From the NCBI GenBank assembly GCA_014874295.1, contig JACWAL010000022.1, positions 1 through 44,011 on the forward strand: 44,011 bases of DNA, given 5' to 3'. How positions within the stretch are numbered: the stretch's first letter is position 1; every line of letters begins with the position of its first letter. Under the pieces are notes generated by a model. That model did not search any database. It worked only from the letters and a program-made list of their open reading frames with translations, and was not told the origin of the DNA. Of the stretch, positions 24,470 to 32,752 are shown one piece after another. The translations under genes and the position numbers were made by a program. Source of the DNA: Microcaldota archaeon. Its GTDB lineage: Archaea; Micrarchaeota; Micrarchaeia; Micrarchaeales; Micrarchaeaceae.

Positions 24470-25039
24470 ATGAAGATCGACGTGAAGGAGAACGATGACA
24501 AAGTGTTCAGATTCGAGCTTAGCGGAGCGGACAGCGGCTTCGCAAACGCGCTGCGCCGCACCGCGATGAGCAGGGTTGAGTGCTTCGCCATAGACAAAGT
24601 CACGTTCTACGAGAACACGAGTGCCATGTTCGACGAGTACATAGCGCACAGGATAGGGCTTGTACCGATAAACAGCACGGGCAAGCATAACGCCGATGAG
24701 GAGGTGCTGTTCACGTGCGAGGCGCAGGGTCCATGTACCATATACTCGAAGGACCTTAAGAGCTCTGACAAGGAGGTCAGGGTCGCCAATGAAAACATTC
24801 CAATAATAAAGCTTGCGGACGGTCAGTCCATAAGGATAGATGCGAAGGCCGTGCTGGGCAACGGATACAGGCACGCGAAGTTCCAGCCGGGCCTCGCTAC
24901 CTTCGAGGAGAAGGGCGATGGCAAGTTCGACTTTTACGTTGAATCGTTCGGGCAGCTGCCACCACGCGAGATAGTGTCCAAGGCGGTGGAAGCGATCAAG
25001 GACGAGATGAAAGAGCTAAAAAAGGAGGCGAAGAAATAA
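24470..25039 (+). CDS. rpoD: DNA-directed RNA polymerase subunit D (Rpo3), short form
   Basis: The 189-residue protein matches the archaeal alpha-like subunit: FELSGADSGFANALRRTAMSRVECFAIDKV, AHRIGLVPINS, KDLKSSDKEVRV, IPIIKLADGQSI and HAKFQPGLATF. It forms the RpoD-RpoL assembly platform of RNA polymerase. It has no ferredoxin-like 4Fe-4S domain; the Cys-rich insertion found in many archaea is absent and the chain goes directly to the last dimerisation helices (REIVSKAVEAIKDEMKELKK). ATG 24470 gives the family start MKIDVKEND; the frame is open 36 codons further up without similarity. It starts a plus-strand transcription/translation cluster. Confidence 0.93.
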   Translation: MKIDVKENDDKVFRFELSGADSGFANALRRTAMSRVECFAIDKVTFYENTSAMFDEYIAHRIGLVPINSTGKHNADEEVLFTCEAQGPCTIYSKDLKSSDKEVRVANENIPIIKLADGQSIRIDAKAVLGNGYRHAKFQPGLATFEEKGDGKFDFYVESFGQLPPREIVSKAVEAIKDEMKELKKEAKK

Positions 25040-25047
25040 TGTTGTGC

Positions 25048-25134
25048 GCGGGGGTGGCAGAGCATGGTCAAATGCGCAGGACTGAGGCTCCTGTGTCTTT
25101 AGTGACTGCGTGAGTTCAAATCTCACCCCCCGCA
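25048..25134 (+). tRNA. tRNA-Leu (anticodon GAG)
   Basis: Acceptor arms GCGGGGG/CCCCCGC pair over 7 bp. The anticodon stem CAGGA/TCCTG encloses CTGAGGC, anticodon GAG. A class II variable arm and T arm GTGAG-TTCAAAT-CTCAC follow; discriminator A, CCA not encoded. The length of 87 nt is normal, with no insertion. It sits 8 bases after rpoD and 12 before the L18e gene, on the same strand, so it is probably cut out of the operon mRNA. Confidence 0.95.
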
Positions 25135-25146
25135 TATGGTGACGCT

Positions 25147-25512
25147 ATGAAGATAAACGCCGAAAAGCGGAATGTTAAGGAATGGGTCTCCCTGACCAGC
25201 GAGGGAAGGAGAGCGAAGCTCCACGGCAAGATGTGGGGCAAAGTCAACAGCATAGTAGCCGTTCCGAGGAGGAAGAGAGTTGATGTAAACATAAACAAGA
25301 TAAACCGCTTCTCCAAGGAAGGCGACCATGTCATAGTGCCGGGAAAGGTGCTCGGCATAGGGAAGATGGACCATAGCGTAAGGATAACGGCTCTCGAGTA
25401 CTCGGAGGGCGCGATGGAGGAGCTCAACAGGGCGAAGTGCAGCGTCGTCAAGCTTAAGGACGCATACGAGGAGCTCGGCAAGGGGAAGGCGAGCGTCAAG
25501 ATAATAAAGTGA
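25147..25512 (+). CDS. rpl18e: Ribosomal protein L18e (eL18)
   Basis: The 121-residue product matches archaeal L18e along its length: WVSLTSEGRRAKLHGKMWGKVN, AVPRRKRVDVNINKINRFSKEGDHVIVPGKVLGIGKMDH and the end ELGKGKASVKIIK. It is a large-subunit protein of archaea and eukaryotes. It follows the tRNA-Leu(GAG) gene and precedes L13, the usual archaeal order rpoD-L18e-L13-S9-rpoN. Confidence 0.93.
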   Translation: MKINAEKRNVKEWVSLTSEGRRAKLHGKMWGKVNSIVAVPRRKRVDVNINKINRFSKEGDHVIVPGKVLGIGKMDHSVRITALEYSEGAMEELNRAKCSVVKLKDAYEELGKGKASVKIIK

Positions 25513-25522
25513 AGTGGCAACC

Positions 25523-25972
25523 ATGAAAGTGGAATCGAAGGATTACGTCGTAATCAACGCGGACAGGCAGGTGCTGGGCAGGGTGGCCAGCGCGGTCGCG
25601 AAGATGCTACTCGACGGCAAGAAGGTCGCCGTGATAAATGCTGGCAATGCTGTGGTGAGTGGCGACAAGCGCGTGCTCATAAAGAAGTACAGGACGAGGC
25701 TCAACCTGCAGGACAAGGCGAATCCGGAGCACTCGCCGTACTGGCCGAGGAGGCCGGACATGCTATTCAAGCGCATAGTGCGCGGAATGCTTCCGTACAG
25801 GTTGCCGAGGGGCAAGGATGCCTACAGGAGACTGTTAGTCTTCTCGGAGGCACCTAAGGAGTTCGAGGGCTCCAAGCCCGGAAGCATGGAAACAAAGGAC
25901 ACGAGGGCAATGTACGTCAGGACAACCACTCTCAAGGAGCTGTCAGGCCTGCTCGGCTACGAGCGCAGATGA
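25523..25972 (+). CDS. rpl13: Ribosomal protein L13 (uL13)
   Basis: The 149-residue protein contains YVVINADRQVLGRVASAVAKMLLDG, AVINAGNAVVSGDK and MLFKRIVRGMLPYRLPRG, the uL13 core. ATG 25523 (MKVESKDYVV) is preferred over an in-frame GTG at 25514 that lies directly after the L18e stop. It ends in an ATGA overlap with the S9 gene. Confidence 0.93.
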   Translation: MKVESKDYVVINADRQVLGRVASAVAKMLLDGKKVAVINAGNAVVSGDKRVLIKKYRTRLNLQDKANPEHSPYWPRRPDMLFKRIVRGMLPYRLPRGKDAYRRLLVFSEAPKEFEGSKPGSMETKDTRAMYVRTTTLKELSGLLGYERR

Positions 25973-26508
25973 TAGTCATGGAAGAGCAAAAAACAGAAGG
26001 AGCCGTGAAGGAAGAAGCTGCAACGGAAGCGCCCGCATCCAAGGATGCGAAGACGAAGCTGAAGAGGAAGAGCACAGCCAGGAAACCAGCAAAGAAAGAG
26101 GGCAATGTGGTGCGCGTCAAAAGCAGGCGCAAGTCCGCTGTGGCAAGGGCCAGTATAAAGAGCGGCTCTGGGGTTATAAGGGTGAACAGCTCGCTCATAT
26201 CTGTTGTGCATCCTGAGGAGCTGAGAAGGCTAATGCTTGAACCTATATCGGTGTCGGACAGCACCAGGAGTCTGGCCAAGACGGCCGATATAACGGTGAG
26301 CGTCACTGGTGGAGGATTGACCGCTAGGGCAGAAGCTGTGCGCGGTGCGATCGCGAAGGCACTGGCCGGATTTTCTAACAACGATATAATAAGGAAGGAA
26401 TACCTTAGATATGACAGGAGCATGATAATCGACGACCCGAGAAGGGTAGAGCCGAAGAAGTTCGACGGGCCCAAGGCTAGGGCGAGGACGCAGACGAGCT
26501 ACAGGTGA
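25969..26508 (+). CDS. rps9: Ribosomal protein S9 (uS9) with basic N-terminal extension
   Basis: The core from about residue 47 ([22 protein letters not shown]) to the end ([15 protein letters not shown]) is archaeal S9, a small-subunit protein whose C-terminal tail reaches the P site. Before it lies a 45-residue Ala/Glu/Lys-rich extension ([34 protein letters not shown]) that most archaeal S9 proteins lack. ATG 25969 overlaps the L13 stop (ATGA); ATG 25978 is an alternative. The extension is low-complexity and probably disordered. Confidence 0.9.
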   Translation: MIVMEEQKTEGAVKEEAATEAPASKDAKTKLKRKSTARKPAKKEGNVVRVKSRRKSAVARASIKSGSGVIRVNSSLISVVHPEELRRLMLEPISVSDSTRSLAKTADITVSVTGGGLTARAEAVRGAIAKALAGFSNNDIIRKEYLRYDRSMIIDDPRRVEPKKFDGPKARARTQTSYR

Positions 26509-26512
26509 TACC

Positions 26513-26716
26513 ATGATGATACCGGTACGTTGTTTCAGTTGCGGCGCTGTCGTGGCCGATAAGTGGGAGGAGTATGACAGGAGGGTCAACAAGGACCACG
26601 AAGACGCGGGCAAGGTGCTCGATGAGATGGGAGTGAAGCGCTACTGCTGCAGACGCATGCTCATCAGCAACCTCGATCTCATAGAGGAATTCATAAGCAT
26701 AGGCAACAAGGCGTGA
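26513..26716 (+). CDS. rpoN: DNA-directed RNA polymerase subunit N (Rpo10)
   Basis: A 67-residue zinc protein with [12 protein letters not shown] at the start and [19 protein letters not shown] later; the CxxC and CC pairs bind zinc as in Rpb10. It belongs to the polymerase assembly platform with RpoD and RpoL. Two adjacent ATG codons (26513, 26516) both give acceptable starts. It is four bases after the S9 stop. Confidence 0.93.
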   Translation: MMIPVRCFSCGAVVADKWEEYDRRVNKDHEDAGKVLDEMGVKRYCCRRMLISNLDLIEEFISIGNKA

Positions 26717-26759
26717 TTTTTAGAGTTATTATTAATCTTGCGATAAAATACGATACTGT

Positions 26760-26846
26760 GGGGCCGTGTGCTAACCTGGCATGCTTCTGCCTTGGGGTGG
26801 CAGCGATCCGAGTTCAAAAGCGAATCTGAAAATCTCGGCGGCCCCA
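26760..26846 (+). tRNA. tRNA-Pro (anticodon GGG) with a T-loop insertion
   Basis: Acceptor arms GGGGCCG/CGGCCCC pair over 7 bp. The anticodon stem CTGCC/GGCAG encloses TTGGGGT, anticodon GGG. The T stem CCGAG/CTCGG is perfect, but the loop between its arms is 21 nt instead of 7. Removing 14 nt restores TTCAAAT, the normal T-loop. Total 87 nt against about 73 expected. This looks like an intron in the T-loop, although I could not draw a canonical bulge-helix-bulge around it. Located between rpoN and the S2 gene on the same strand. Confidence 0.9.
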
Positions 26847-26870
26847 CATGACTGAAAAGAAAGTGTTGAA

Positions 26871-27497
26871 ATGGAAGAGCAGGAACAACAGCAGCAACAG
26901 ATGCTGGTCAACCAGAATGAGTACCTTGAGGAGGGCATCCACATCGCCACGAAGGCCAAGGCCCAGGGGATGGAGAGGTTCGTCTACAAGGTCAGGGAGG
27001 ACGGCCTGTTCCTCCTGGACATAGCCTCGATAGACGAGCGCATCAAGATCGCGGCGAGGATGCTCGCAAGGTACGACCCGTCCAAGGTGGTCGTGACGGC
27101 GTCGAGGACGTACGCCATATACGCCGCGGAGAAGTTCGCGGCGCTGATAAGCGCGAGGTTCATAAAGGGGAGGGTTGAACCTGGCATATTCACCAACCCG
27201 AACAGACAGGAGTTCATGGAGCCAGAGCTCATATTCATAAGCGATTCGAGGAACGAGAAGCAGGCAGTAAACGAGGCGAGCAAGACGAGCATAACCGTCA
27301 TGGCGCTGAGCGACACCGACAACTCGACCAAGTTCGTAGACTTTATAATACCCGTCAACAACCGCGGAAGAAGGTCACTGGCCTTTGTTTATTACCTGTT
27401 GAGCAGGGAAGTGCTGAAGGAAAGGGGGGCCATCAAGTCGAACGAGGAGTTCCAGTACAAGGTCGACGACTTTGAAGCGAAGCTCGAGACGAAGTGA
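26871..27497 (+). CDS. rps2: Ribosomal protein S2 (uS2)
   Basis: The 208-residue product contains NEYLEEGIHIATKAKAQGMERFVYKVREDG, LDIASIDERIKIAARMLARYD, VVTASRTYAIYAAEKFA, RFIKGRVEPGIFTNP and FIIPVNNRGRRSLAFVYYLL, the archaeal S2 core. The N-terminus is unusually Gln-rich (MEEQEQQQQQM). It is 24 bases after tRNA-Pro and ends the plus-strand cluster; the next gene is on the other strand. Confidence 0.95.
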   Translation: MEEQEQQQQQMLVNQNEYLEEGIHIATKAKAQGMERFVYKVREDGLFLLDIASIDERIKIAARMLARYDPSKVVVTASRTYAIYAAEKFAALISARFIKGRVEPGIFTNPNRQEFMEPELIFISDSRNEKQAVNEASKTSITVMALSDTDNSTKFVDFIIPVNNRGRRSLAFVYYLLSREVLKERGAIKSNEEFQYKVDDFEAKLETK

Positions 27498-27519
27498 CCC
27501 GCAACAGCGCGTCGTCGCG

Positions 27520-28158
27520 TCAGAGGAGCAGCTCTTCCAGTTCGTATATGGCATCTAGGTTGTAGTCCGCCTCTTTCGACCTGCCATTGACAATCGCGGT
27601 TTTTACCCCGAGGCTTTTCGCAGGCAGTATGTCTATCGCTTCCCTGTCGCCGATGAACATCATCTTCTGCAACGGGACTGAAAGTATCTCCGATACGCGC
27701 CTGAAAGCCGAGCCGTCCTCCCTCCTATATGCGGAATCGCTGCATATCTGCGCCTTGAACAACCCGGGATCGGAGAGCCCAAGCGCCCTCAGTTTGGCAT
27801 GTGTGTGCTCCAGCGAACTGCCAGTTATCAGGAAAAGTTTGTATCTTTTCGACAGAGAGAGCATTAACCTCCGGAGTTTGGCATCCTTGCGCAAGACCGA
27901 AGCCATGCCTGCGTTCTCCATCGCCTCCTGTACGAGCGCCTTTCCATTTGGCACCCCCATCTTCGCCAGCGAGGCGCTCGCGCTATGCAATTCATTGTAA
28001 TGTGCAAAGAAGTCATCTCTCGCTTCGTTGTAAGCCTGACCCCTGACGCTGCTTACGGAATGCACAATATTCTCCAGCAATACCATCTCGATGTCTGGCC
28101 CAAGCTTGTAGAGCGTATTGTCGACGTCGAACCCAACAGCTTCAATGTCCCTTGTCAT
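27520..28158 (-). CDS. HAD-family phosphatase
   Basis: A 212-residue haloacid dehalogenase-type hydrolase. Motif I is GFDVDNTLY (nucleophile Asp11, acid Asp13), motif II LITGSS, and motif IV FIGDREAIDILPAKSLGV. A helical cap lies between residues 20 and 100. This resembles pyrimidine 5'-nucleotidase or phosphoglycolate phosphatase-like HAD proteins. Its ATG lies 17 bases inside the upstream thymidylate-kinase-like gene, so it is translationally coupled. A nucleotide substrate is therefore plausible, as inference from context. Confidence 0.85.
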   Translation of the reverse strand: MTRDIEAVGFDVDNTLYKLGPDIEMVLLENIVHSVSSVRGQAYNEARDDFFAHYNELHSASASLAKMGVPNGKALVQEAMENAGMASVLRKDAKLRRLMLSLSKRYKLFLITGSSLEHTHAKLRALGLSDPGLFKAQICSDSAYRREDGSAFRRVSEILSVPLQKMMFIGDREAIDILPAKSLGVKTAIVNGRSKEADYNLDAIYELEELLL

Positions 28159-28798
28159 GCGATTCCTCGATGAGCGTTTCCAACACGCGCAATTTGCACT
28201 CCTCGTGCACTGACTGTATTGTACGCTTGGTAGTATCTATTACGTGCATATTGTTGAAATATCTTGCTGCCTGTCTATATGCAGCAGCGAACGCATTGAT
28301 CCTTTCTGGAGTTTCATCCTTCGTAACAGGCTCTCCTGTTTCGCACTCCCTCAAAATTGCGCGGCTGTTGCCATCTCTCCCATCCACCACCAGACACAAG
28401 TATAGGTCTGACATGGGTATCGAAGAATTCATACGCAATATCATGTCTATCGGGGCGCCACCGATTATCCCTTGATATACCACAGAGTCCGGCAGGCCTC
28501 TATCAAACAGAAAAACAAGGCTTCCGTCGCCCATCCTAGGCATTACCTTTTTCCCGTATGTTATCAGTCTGTCGGTAGCGAATATTGAAGCTTCGACGAG
28601 CGCGTCGCGCTCACTTTCCGGTTTTCTTCTGTAGTTTTTTGCGAGATCGCGCAGCGGCCCCGGTTCTACAATTGTTTCGACCACGTAGTTGCAGGCTTCG
28701 GCATCGCGTCGCAGCATTTCGATTACTGTGCTCTTGCCGGAGCCGGATGTTCCGACAAGATGTATTATCTTAGCCACTCCCTTCTCCCCGCACTCCAC
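28142..28798 (-). CDS. Thymidylate kinase-like P-loop kinase
   Basis: The 218-residue protein has P-loop VGTSGSGKST near its start, FLFDRGLPDSVVYQG in the middle (the DRx...S..YQ motif of TMP kinases) and a late TPERINAFAAAYRQAA. TMP kinases phosphorylate dTMP to dTDP. ATG 28798 overlaps the upstream gene by 29 bases. A GTG at 28777 with GGAGAAGG just upstream would give a shorter start VAKIIHLVG and an 8-base overlap, and may be the real one. Its position two genes after a ThyX-like gene supports the dTTP pathway. Confidence 0.75.
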   Translation of the reverse strand: MECGEKGVAKIIHLVGTSGSGKSTVIEMLRRDAEACNYVVETIVEPGPLRDLAKNYRRKPESERDALVEASIFATDRLITYGKKVMPRMGDGSLVFLFDRGLPDSVVYQGIIGGAPIDMILRMNSSIPMSDLYLCLVVDGRDGNSRAILRECETGEPVTKDETPERINAFAAAYRQAARYFNNMHVIDTTKRTIQSVHEECKLRVLETLIEESHDKGH

Positions 28799-29444
28799 GC
28801 GGCTTTCCGCAGCCTATCACGTCGAAGTCCCTGTAGACTTTGTAGCAGTCCGGCAGCCTGTACATCTTCTTCTCTCCCTTGATCATCGGCAGCTCGTCCA
28901 ACACCTTGACCAGCGGCCAATCGTTCGGATGTGCATAGAACTGGTACTGGTAACGCTCGTCCACGCCCGATATCCACAGTGCAGTGAACGTGCTTCCTTC
29001 CTCTCTCGCGATCGATACCCTGTGGATTCCGTCGTTTATTATTGGTATCATCACTCTGAACGGTGGCATGTATGCAACCTCGCCGTCCTGCGGCGCATAG
29101 CGGACGTACCTCTGCGTGACCTCTATAACAGGTGGTATCAGCGTCCACACTTCTCCCTTGTTATTCAGCACCATGAGTGCGCCTTCCAGGTGCAGCGGGT
29201 CGTAGCCCAGACGCATCAGGTCGTGCCGCATCTCGCGCTGCGTCTCCAGGCTCTTGCGCAGCATGTAGAACGTCGTGGGGTTGACCTCGTTCGGGTTCAC
29301 ATCCCTGCGCAGGCTTATACGTGCGTCTTTGTAGACGAATATCTTGTTACCTGATTCGTCAAGCCCCTTGAGGGGCACCATCCTTATCATGCTTTCGAGT
29401 TCCTTGAAATCCTTTTCCCCAACCACTTTCGCTATCATTTTCAC
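28770..29444 (-). CDS. Unrecognised protein in the ThyX/TMK-like operon
   Basis: I do not recognise this 224-residue protein. It has no signal peptide or membrane helix. It reads as a mixed alpha/beta soluble protein: RMVPLKGLDESGNKIFVYKDARISLRR, FYMLRKSLETQREMRHDLMRLGYDP, then GEVWTLIPPVIEVTQRYVRY, PFRVMIPIINDGIHRV and YQYQFYAHPNDWPLVKVLDELP. The run 'NDGIHRVSIAREEG' and the Arg-rich N-terminal half could form a nucleotide or RNA site, but no known motif is clear. It lies 35 bases after the ThyX-like gene and overlaps the kinase gene, so it belongs to that operon. Start ATG 29444 or 29438. Confidence 0.75.
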   Translation of the reverse strand: MKMIAKVVGEKDFKELESMIRMVPLKGLDESGNKIFVYKDARISLRRDVNPNEVNPTTFYMLRKSLETQREMRHDLMRLGYDPLHLEGALMVLNNKGEVWTLIPPVIEVTQRYVRYAPQDGEVAYMPPFRVMIPIINDGIHRVSIAREEGSTFTALWISGVDERYQYQFYAHPNDWPLVKVLDELPMIKGEKKMYRLPDCYKVYRDFDVIGCGKPRGVRGEGSG

Positions 29445-29479
29445 ACCATCTTCACGCTAATCGCAAACGTCTGCAAAAA

Positions 29480-31267
29480 TCATGGCTTGCCCCTTACCTC
29501 TGTATCGTACCAGTTGAGCCCCCTCTTCCATATGTGGGCTGGGTAATCCTTCGTGTCGTACTTGAAGTACTGTCCGGTTATCTGCATCTTCTCCCTGACC
29601 TGTTCCACCATATCGCGCACCATGTACATGTACGACAGGTTCGCCTTGTCGAAGGGTGATCTGAGCACCCCTATGTAACCAATCTCGTCCATCTGCCATG
29701 AATGCAATGACTGCACTAGCGCGGCGAACGGCACGGTCTTCTCTGCCTTGTGCCTGTCCTCCCTCCTGGCCAGCTCGTATGCCCTTGCAGCGTATTCCAT
29801 ATCCTTCCTGAGCCCATCATCCATGCCGAACGTAACGAATATCTCGGGCACTTCAAACCCGTGTCTGGTGGTCAGCAGCTGCGTCGTACGTGATCCCTTC
29901 CTGTGGCGGAATATGTCCCTGTAGCCGCCGTAGCTCATCAGCGGCTCGACTATTATGCCACCATGTGATATCGCCGGGTGCAGAACGTCCCACTTTCCTC
30001 TGTACTGGTGCGCCTTCGCCATGATCTCTACCACGTCCTTCTCGCTGAGCTGCGGTATTATGTCCTCTAGCGAGGCGTCACTGTACTGGAACACTATGAG
30101 CGCGGTGTTGAACCTGTCCGTGTACATCTCAATGTCCTGCGGCGTCAGGACTTTCACGATGTGGCGTTCCCCGTTGTCGTTCCTGCGCGGCGCTATGTCG
30201 CCGAACTTATCTTCTATGTAGCCCCTAAACTCTGATTCGTTGTGCACCTTCCACATGTCCACTGCTATGTGGCTGTGCTTGCCGGCCAGGACGGGAGCGA
30301 CTTTCTCCGCCTCTTGCCAGAGCCCGTACCCTCTGCGCTGGTCCTCGATCCTCGGGCTCGATATCATCGAGGTAATGGTGTCGCCGAACGTCCTGACGTC
30401 ATCGGAGAACACGAGCGACGAGCGCGTCACTGCAGTGAGATACTGCCGCGAGTAGTCCAGGGCAAACTTCCCGAGCTGCTTCCTTACCTCCACAGGGTCT
30501 GTGACGGACTTCAGGTACTTCTCGCGCGTCTCGTTCACGAACTTTTCATCGGGCTCAAACTCATCGTCGATGGATTTCTGAAGCTCCGCTTCCTTAGCGA
30601 TCTCAACGTCGACGATGTCGTCCCTGCGGAGAAATTTCAGCATGCGGGCAGTGTCCGGGTGGCTATTTACCTTATCGGCCAGTTGCTCCGTCACCTCAAG
30701 GTAGCGCGAATTCATGTATCTTACGAACTCAAGCGCTTCGTCAGCGCACTTGAGGCTCTTCAGGTCCTCGTCTCCAAGGCTGAGGTCCAGGACCTTGCCG
30801 TACGACAGGTACCTCGTCGACTTGGCCTGCGGCTTCGCGAGCGGATGACCAGTTATGTGCTTGCCCGTTATATCGGAGTGATTCTCCGAGTAGCCGAACA
30901 GCTGCGTTCCCTCCTTCACGGAGTTGTGGCCGTGCGCTAGCACCCATTTCCTGTTGAAGTACGCGGTCTTCGGCTTGACGTCAAGCGAGCCGTCTGGCTT
31001 CCTGAATATGTCCATCAGCGGCTCCATCATCGGGAGCATCGCCCTCGTCTGCTCCGGCTTCGCCTCGTCGAGGAAGGTGAGCACTCTCTCCTGCAGCCCA
31101 ACGTGGGTGCGCGAAACAGCCGACATGAGCGGCGAGAGTTCCTCTCCGGAAACCAGCTCCTGCGGATACATGAACCCGTATTCGCCATGTGGGGTAGTGA
31201 ACAGGAAAGCGCGGAGCACTTCCGACTCCTTCTCGCTGAAGTTCTTCATCTTGTATGCTGTAGCCAC
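29480..31267 (-). CDS. Two-domain ThyX-like protein (FAD-dependent thymidylate synthase family)
   Basis: The 595-residue product is more than twice the usual ThyX length (about 220-250) and seems to hold two ThyX-like units. The first has HNSVKEGTQLF (residues 115-125) and AKSTRYLSYG near 149-157, like the '..QSTRY' half of the ThyX signature. The second has SHGGIIVEPLMSYGGYRDIFRHRKGSRTTQ, where RHR at 454-456 matches the RHRx7S flavin/dUMP motif, but the Ser position is Leu. So each half retains a different part of the active-site signature. ThyX makes dTMP from dUMP with FAD and methylene-tetrahydrofolate. Whether this version is active is open. It heads an operon with an unknown protein, a TMP kinase-like and a HAD protein. 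Confidence 0.75.
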   Translation of the reverse strand: MATAYKMKNFSEKESEVLRAFLFTTPHGEYGFMYPQELVSGEELSPLMSAVSRTHVGLQERVLTFLDEAKPEQTRAMLPMMEPLMDIFRKPDGSLDVKPKTAYFNRKWVLAHGHNSVKEGTQLFGYSENHSDITGKHITGHPLAKPQAKSTRYLSYGKVLDLSLGDEDLKSLKCADEALEFVRYMNSRYLEVTEQLADKVNSHPDTARMLKFLRRDDIVDVEIAKEAELQKSIDDEFEPDEKFVNETREKYLKSVTDPVEVRKQLGKFALDYSRQYLTAVTRSSLVFSDDVRTFGDTITSMISSPRIEDQRRGYGLWQEAEKVAPVLAGKHSHIAVDMWKVHNESEFRGYIEDKFGDIAPRRNDNGERHIVKVLTPQDIEMYTDRFNTALIVFQYSDASLEDIIPQLSEKDVVEIMAKAHQYRGKWDVLHPAISHGGIIVEPLMSYGGYRDIFRHRKGSRTTQLLTTRHGFEVPEIFVTFGMDDGLRKDMEYAARAYELARREDRHKAEKTVPFAALVQSLHSWQMDEIGYIGVLRSPFDKANLSYMYMVRDMVEQVREKMQITGQYFKYDTKDYPAHIWKRGLNWYDTEVRGKP

Positions 31268-31351
31268 GCCCCCACTACAGCATTGGTTTTCTTCCGTGAT
31301 ATATATAGTTTGCTTGATGCTGTGCGTCGCTTAATAAACTTGCGGGCACGG

Positions 31352-32674
31352 TCAGCCGTCCAGCTTTATCGTCTCGCCCACTTTCGGCGCGAACGCGTCG
31401 AATCCCTCCCCCCTTATCTCCTCGACGAACGCCTTCGCACATTCCTCATCGGAGTGCACGCATATGACAGTGTTGGGCGCACTCCCACGCACATACCTTA
31501 GAAGGTCAGTATTACCCGCATGCGCACTGAAGTCGTAGACACTTACCGGCGTGCCTATCCTGACCTTGCCATCCTCTGTGTTTATGTGGCCATTCTCTAC
31601 GAGCGAGCGGCCGTTCGTGTCCTCGGCCTGGTAGCCAGTTATGAATATCCGCGAGTTGGAGTTCAGCCTGCTTATGTAGTTGAGCACAGGTCCTCCCTGC
31701 AGCATGCCTGCGGTTGTGAGTATAATGCTCGGCCCCTTCAGCACCGACGGCCTTTCCCTCGCCTGGACGAACTCCGCCTCCTCTATGGCCTTCGACAGTA
31801 TGCTTGAGTTGTCGATGAACCTAGGGTTCCTTGCGACTATCTTGGTGGCTTCCCGCGCCATTCCATCGACGTACGTGCTGCCCGCGAGGCCGTTCTGGTA
31901 GAGTATCGCCAGCATCTCCTGTGCCCTCCCGACCGCGAATACTGGTATGAGCGCGTTGCCACCCCTGTCGAGCACTTCCTCGACCTCGTCTATCAGCCTC
32001 GCAATCTCCTTGTTGCGCTCCGGATGCTCCCTACCGGCGTAAGTGGCCTCTGTTATGAGTACGTCGCTCTTCACTATCTCCGCTCCCCTATGGAGCGTCT
32101 GCGGCTCGAGCTTGAAGTCTCCCGTGTAGACTATGCGCCTGTTCTCCTTGGCGTTGGCACGCTCTATGAGCGTTATCGCCGACCCGCTTATGTGCCCAGC
32201 GTCGTGCAGCTCTATGTCGAATTTGCCGAACTTGACCGGCTTGTGGTAGTTGAGGTCCACGAAGCTGTTCCTCAGCAGGTTAAGCTGTCTCCTGTGGAAC
32301 GGAGGCTTGAAGTGCTCCTTCCTCGCTATGCTCAGCGAGTCCTCCAGCAGCAGCGTCGATAGCTCCAGTGTCGGTTTGGTGCCGAATGTCGGAACGTGCG
32401 ACATCTCGTACAATGCCGGGGCGTAGCCGCTGTGGTCCAGGTGGGCGTGGCTGAGTATGAAGGCGTCAACCTTCGGCACGTCTATCGGGTACTCAGTCTT
32501 TCCATCGAGCTTGACGCCGAAGTCCATCATTATGGAGCGCTCGTCCTTAAGCAGGATAGATGATCTCCCGACCTCCTGCGCACCTCCATGGAACTTGAGT
32601 ATCACTGTACCGCCAGAAATGCGAACCGCATCGCCTCCTACAGTATCATCACGCAGCTTAATAGATGTTCTCAC
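31352..32674 (-). CDS. Beta-CASP metallo-beta-lactamase RNase (aCPSF2-like)
   Basis: A 440-residue protein of the CPSF73/RNase J superfamily. It has the zinc motif SHAHLDHSG, DAGHISGSA with the next His, and TGDF with the bridging Asp. The beta-CASP part has PVFAVGRAQEM (motif A/B) and ends with DFSAHAGNTDLLRYV (motif C His). There are no KH domains, so it resembles archaeal aCPSF2 rather than aCPSF1. Such enzymes are endo- or 5'-exoribonucleases in RNA processing and decay. Start is GTG 32674; about 25 residues precede the first conserved strand. Confidence 0.9.
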   Translation of the reverse strand: MRTSIKLRDDTVGGDAVRISGGTVILKFHGGAQEVGRSSILLKDERSIMMDFGVKLDGKTEYPIDVPKVDAFILSHAHLDHSGYAPALYEMSHVPTFGTKPTLELSTLLLEDSLSIARKEHFKPPFHRRQLNLLRNSFVDLNYHKPVKFGKFDIELHDAGHISGSAITLIERANAKENRRIVYTGDFKLEPQTLHRGAEIVKSDVLITEATYAGREHPERNKEIARLIDEVEEVLDRGGNALIPVFAVGRAQEMLAILYQNGLAGSTYVDGMAREATKIVARNPRFIDNSSILSKAIEEAEFVQARERPSVLKGPSIILTTAGMLQGGPVLNYISRLNSNSRIFITGYQAEDTNGRSLVENGHINTEDGKVRIGTPVSVYDFSAHAGNTDLLRYVRGSAPNTVICVHSDEECAKAFVEEIRGEGFDAFAPKVGETIKLDG

Positions 32675-32752
32675 TTCGTCAACCGGAGAAAAAGCAATAA
32701 AAAGATATCATGCGGATAGAGGTATGACTTTAGGCGACCGATAGATGATGCA

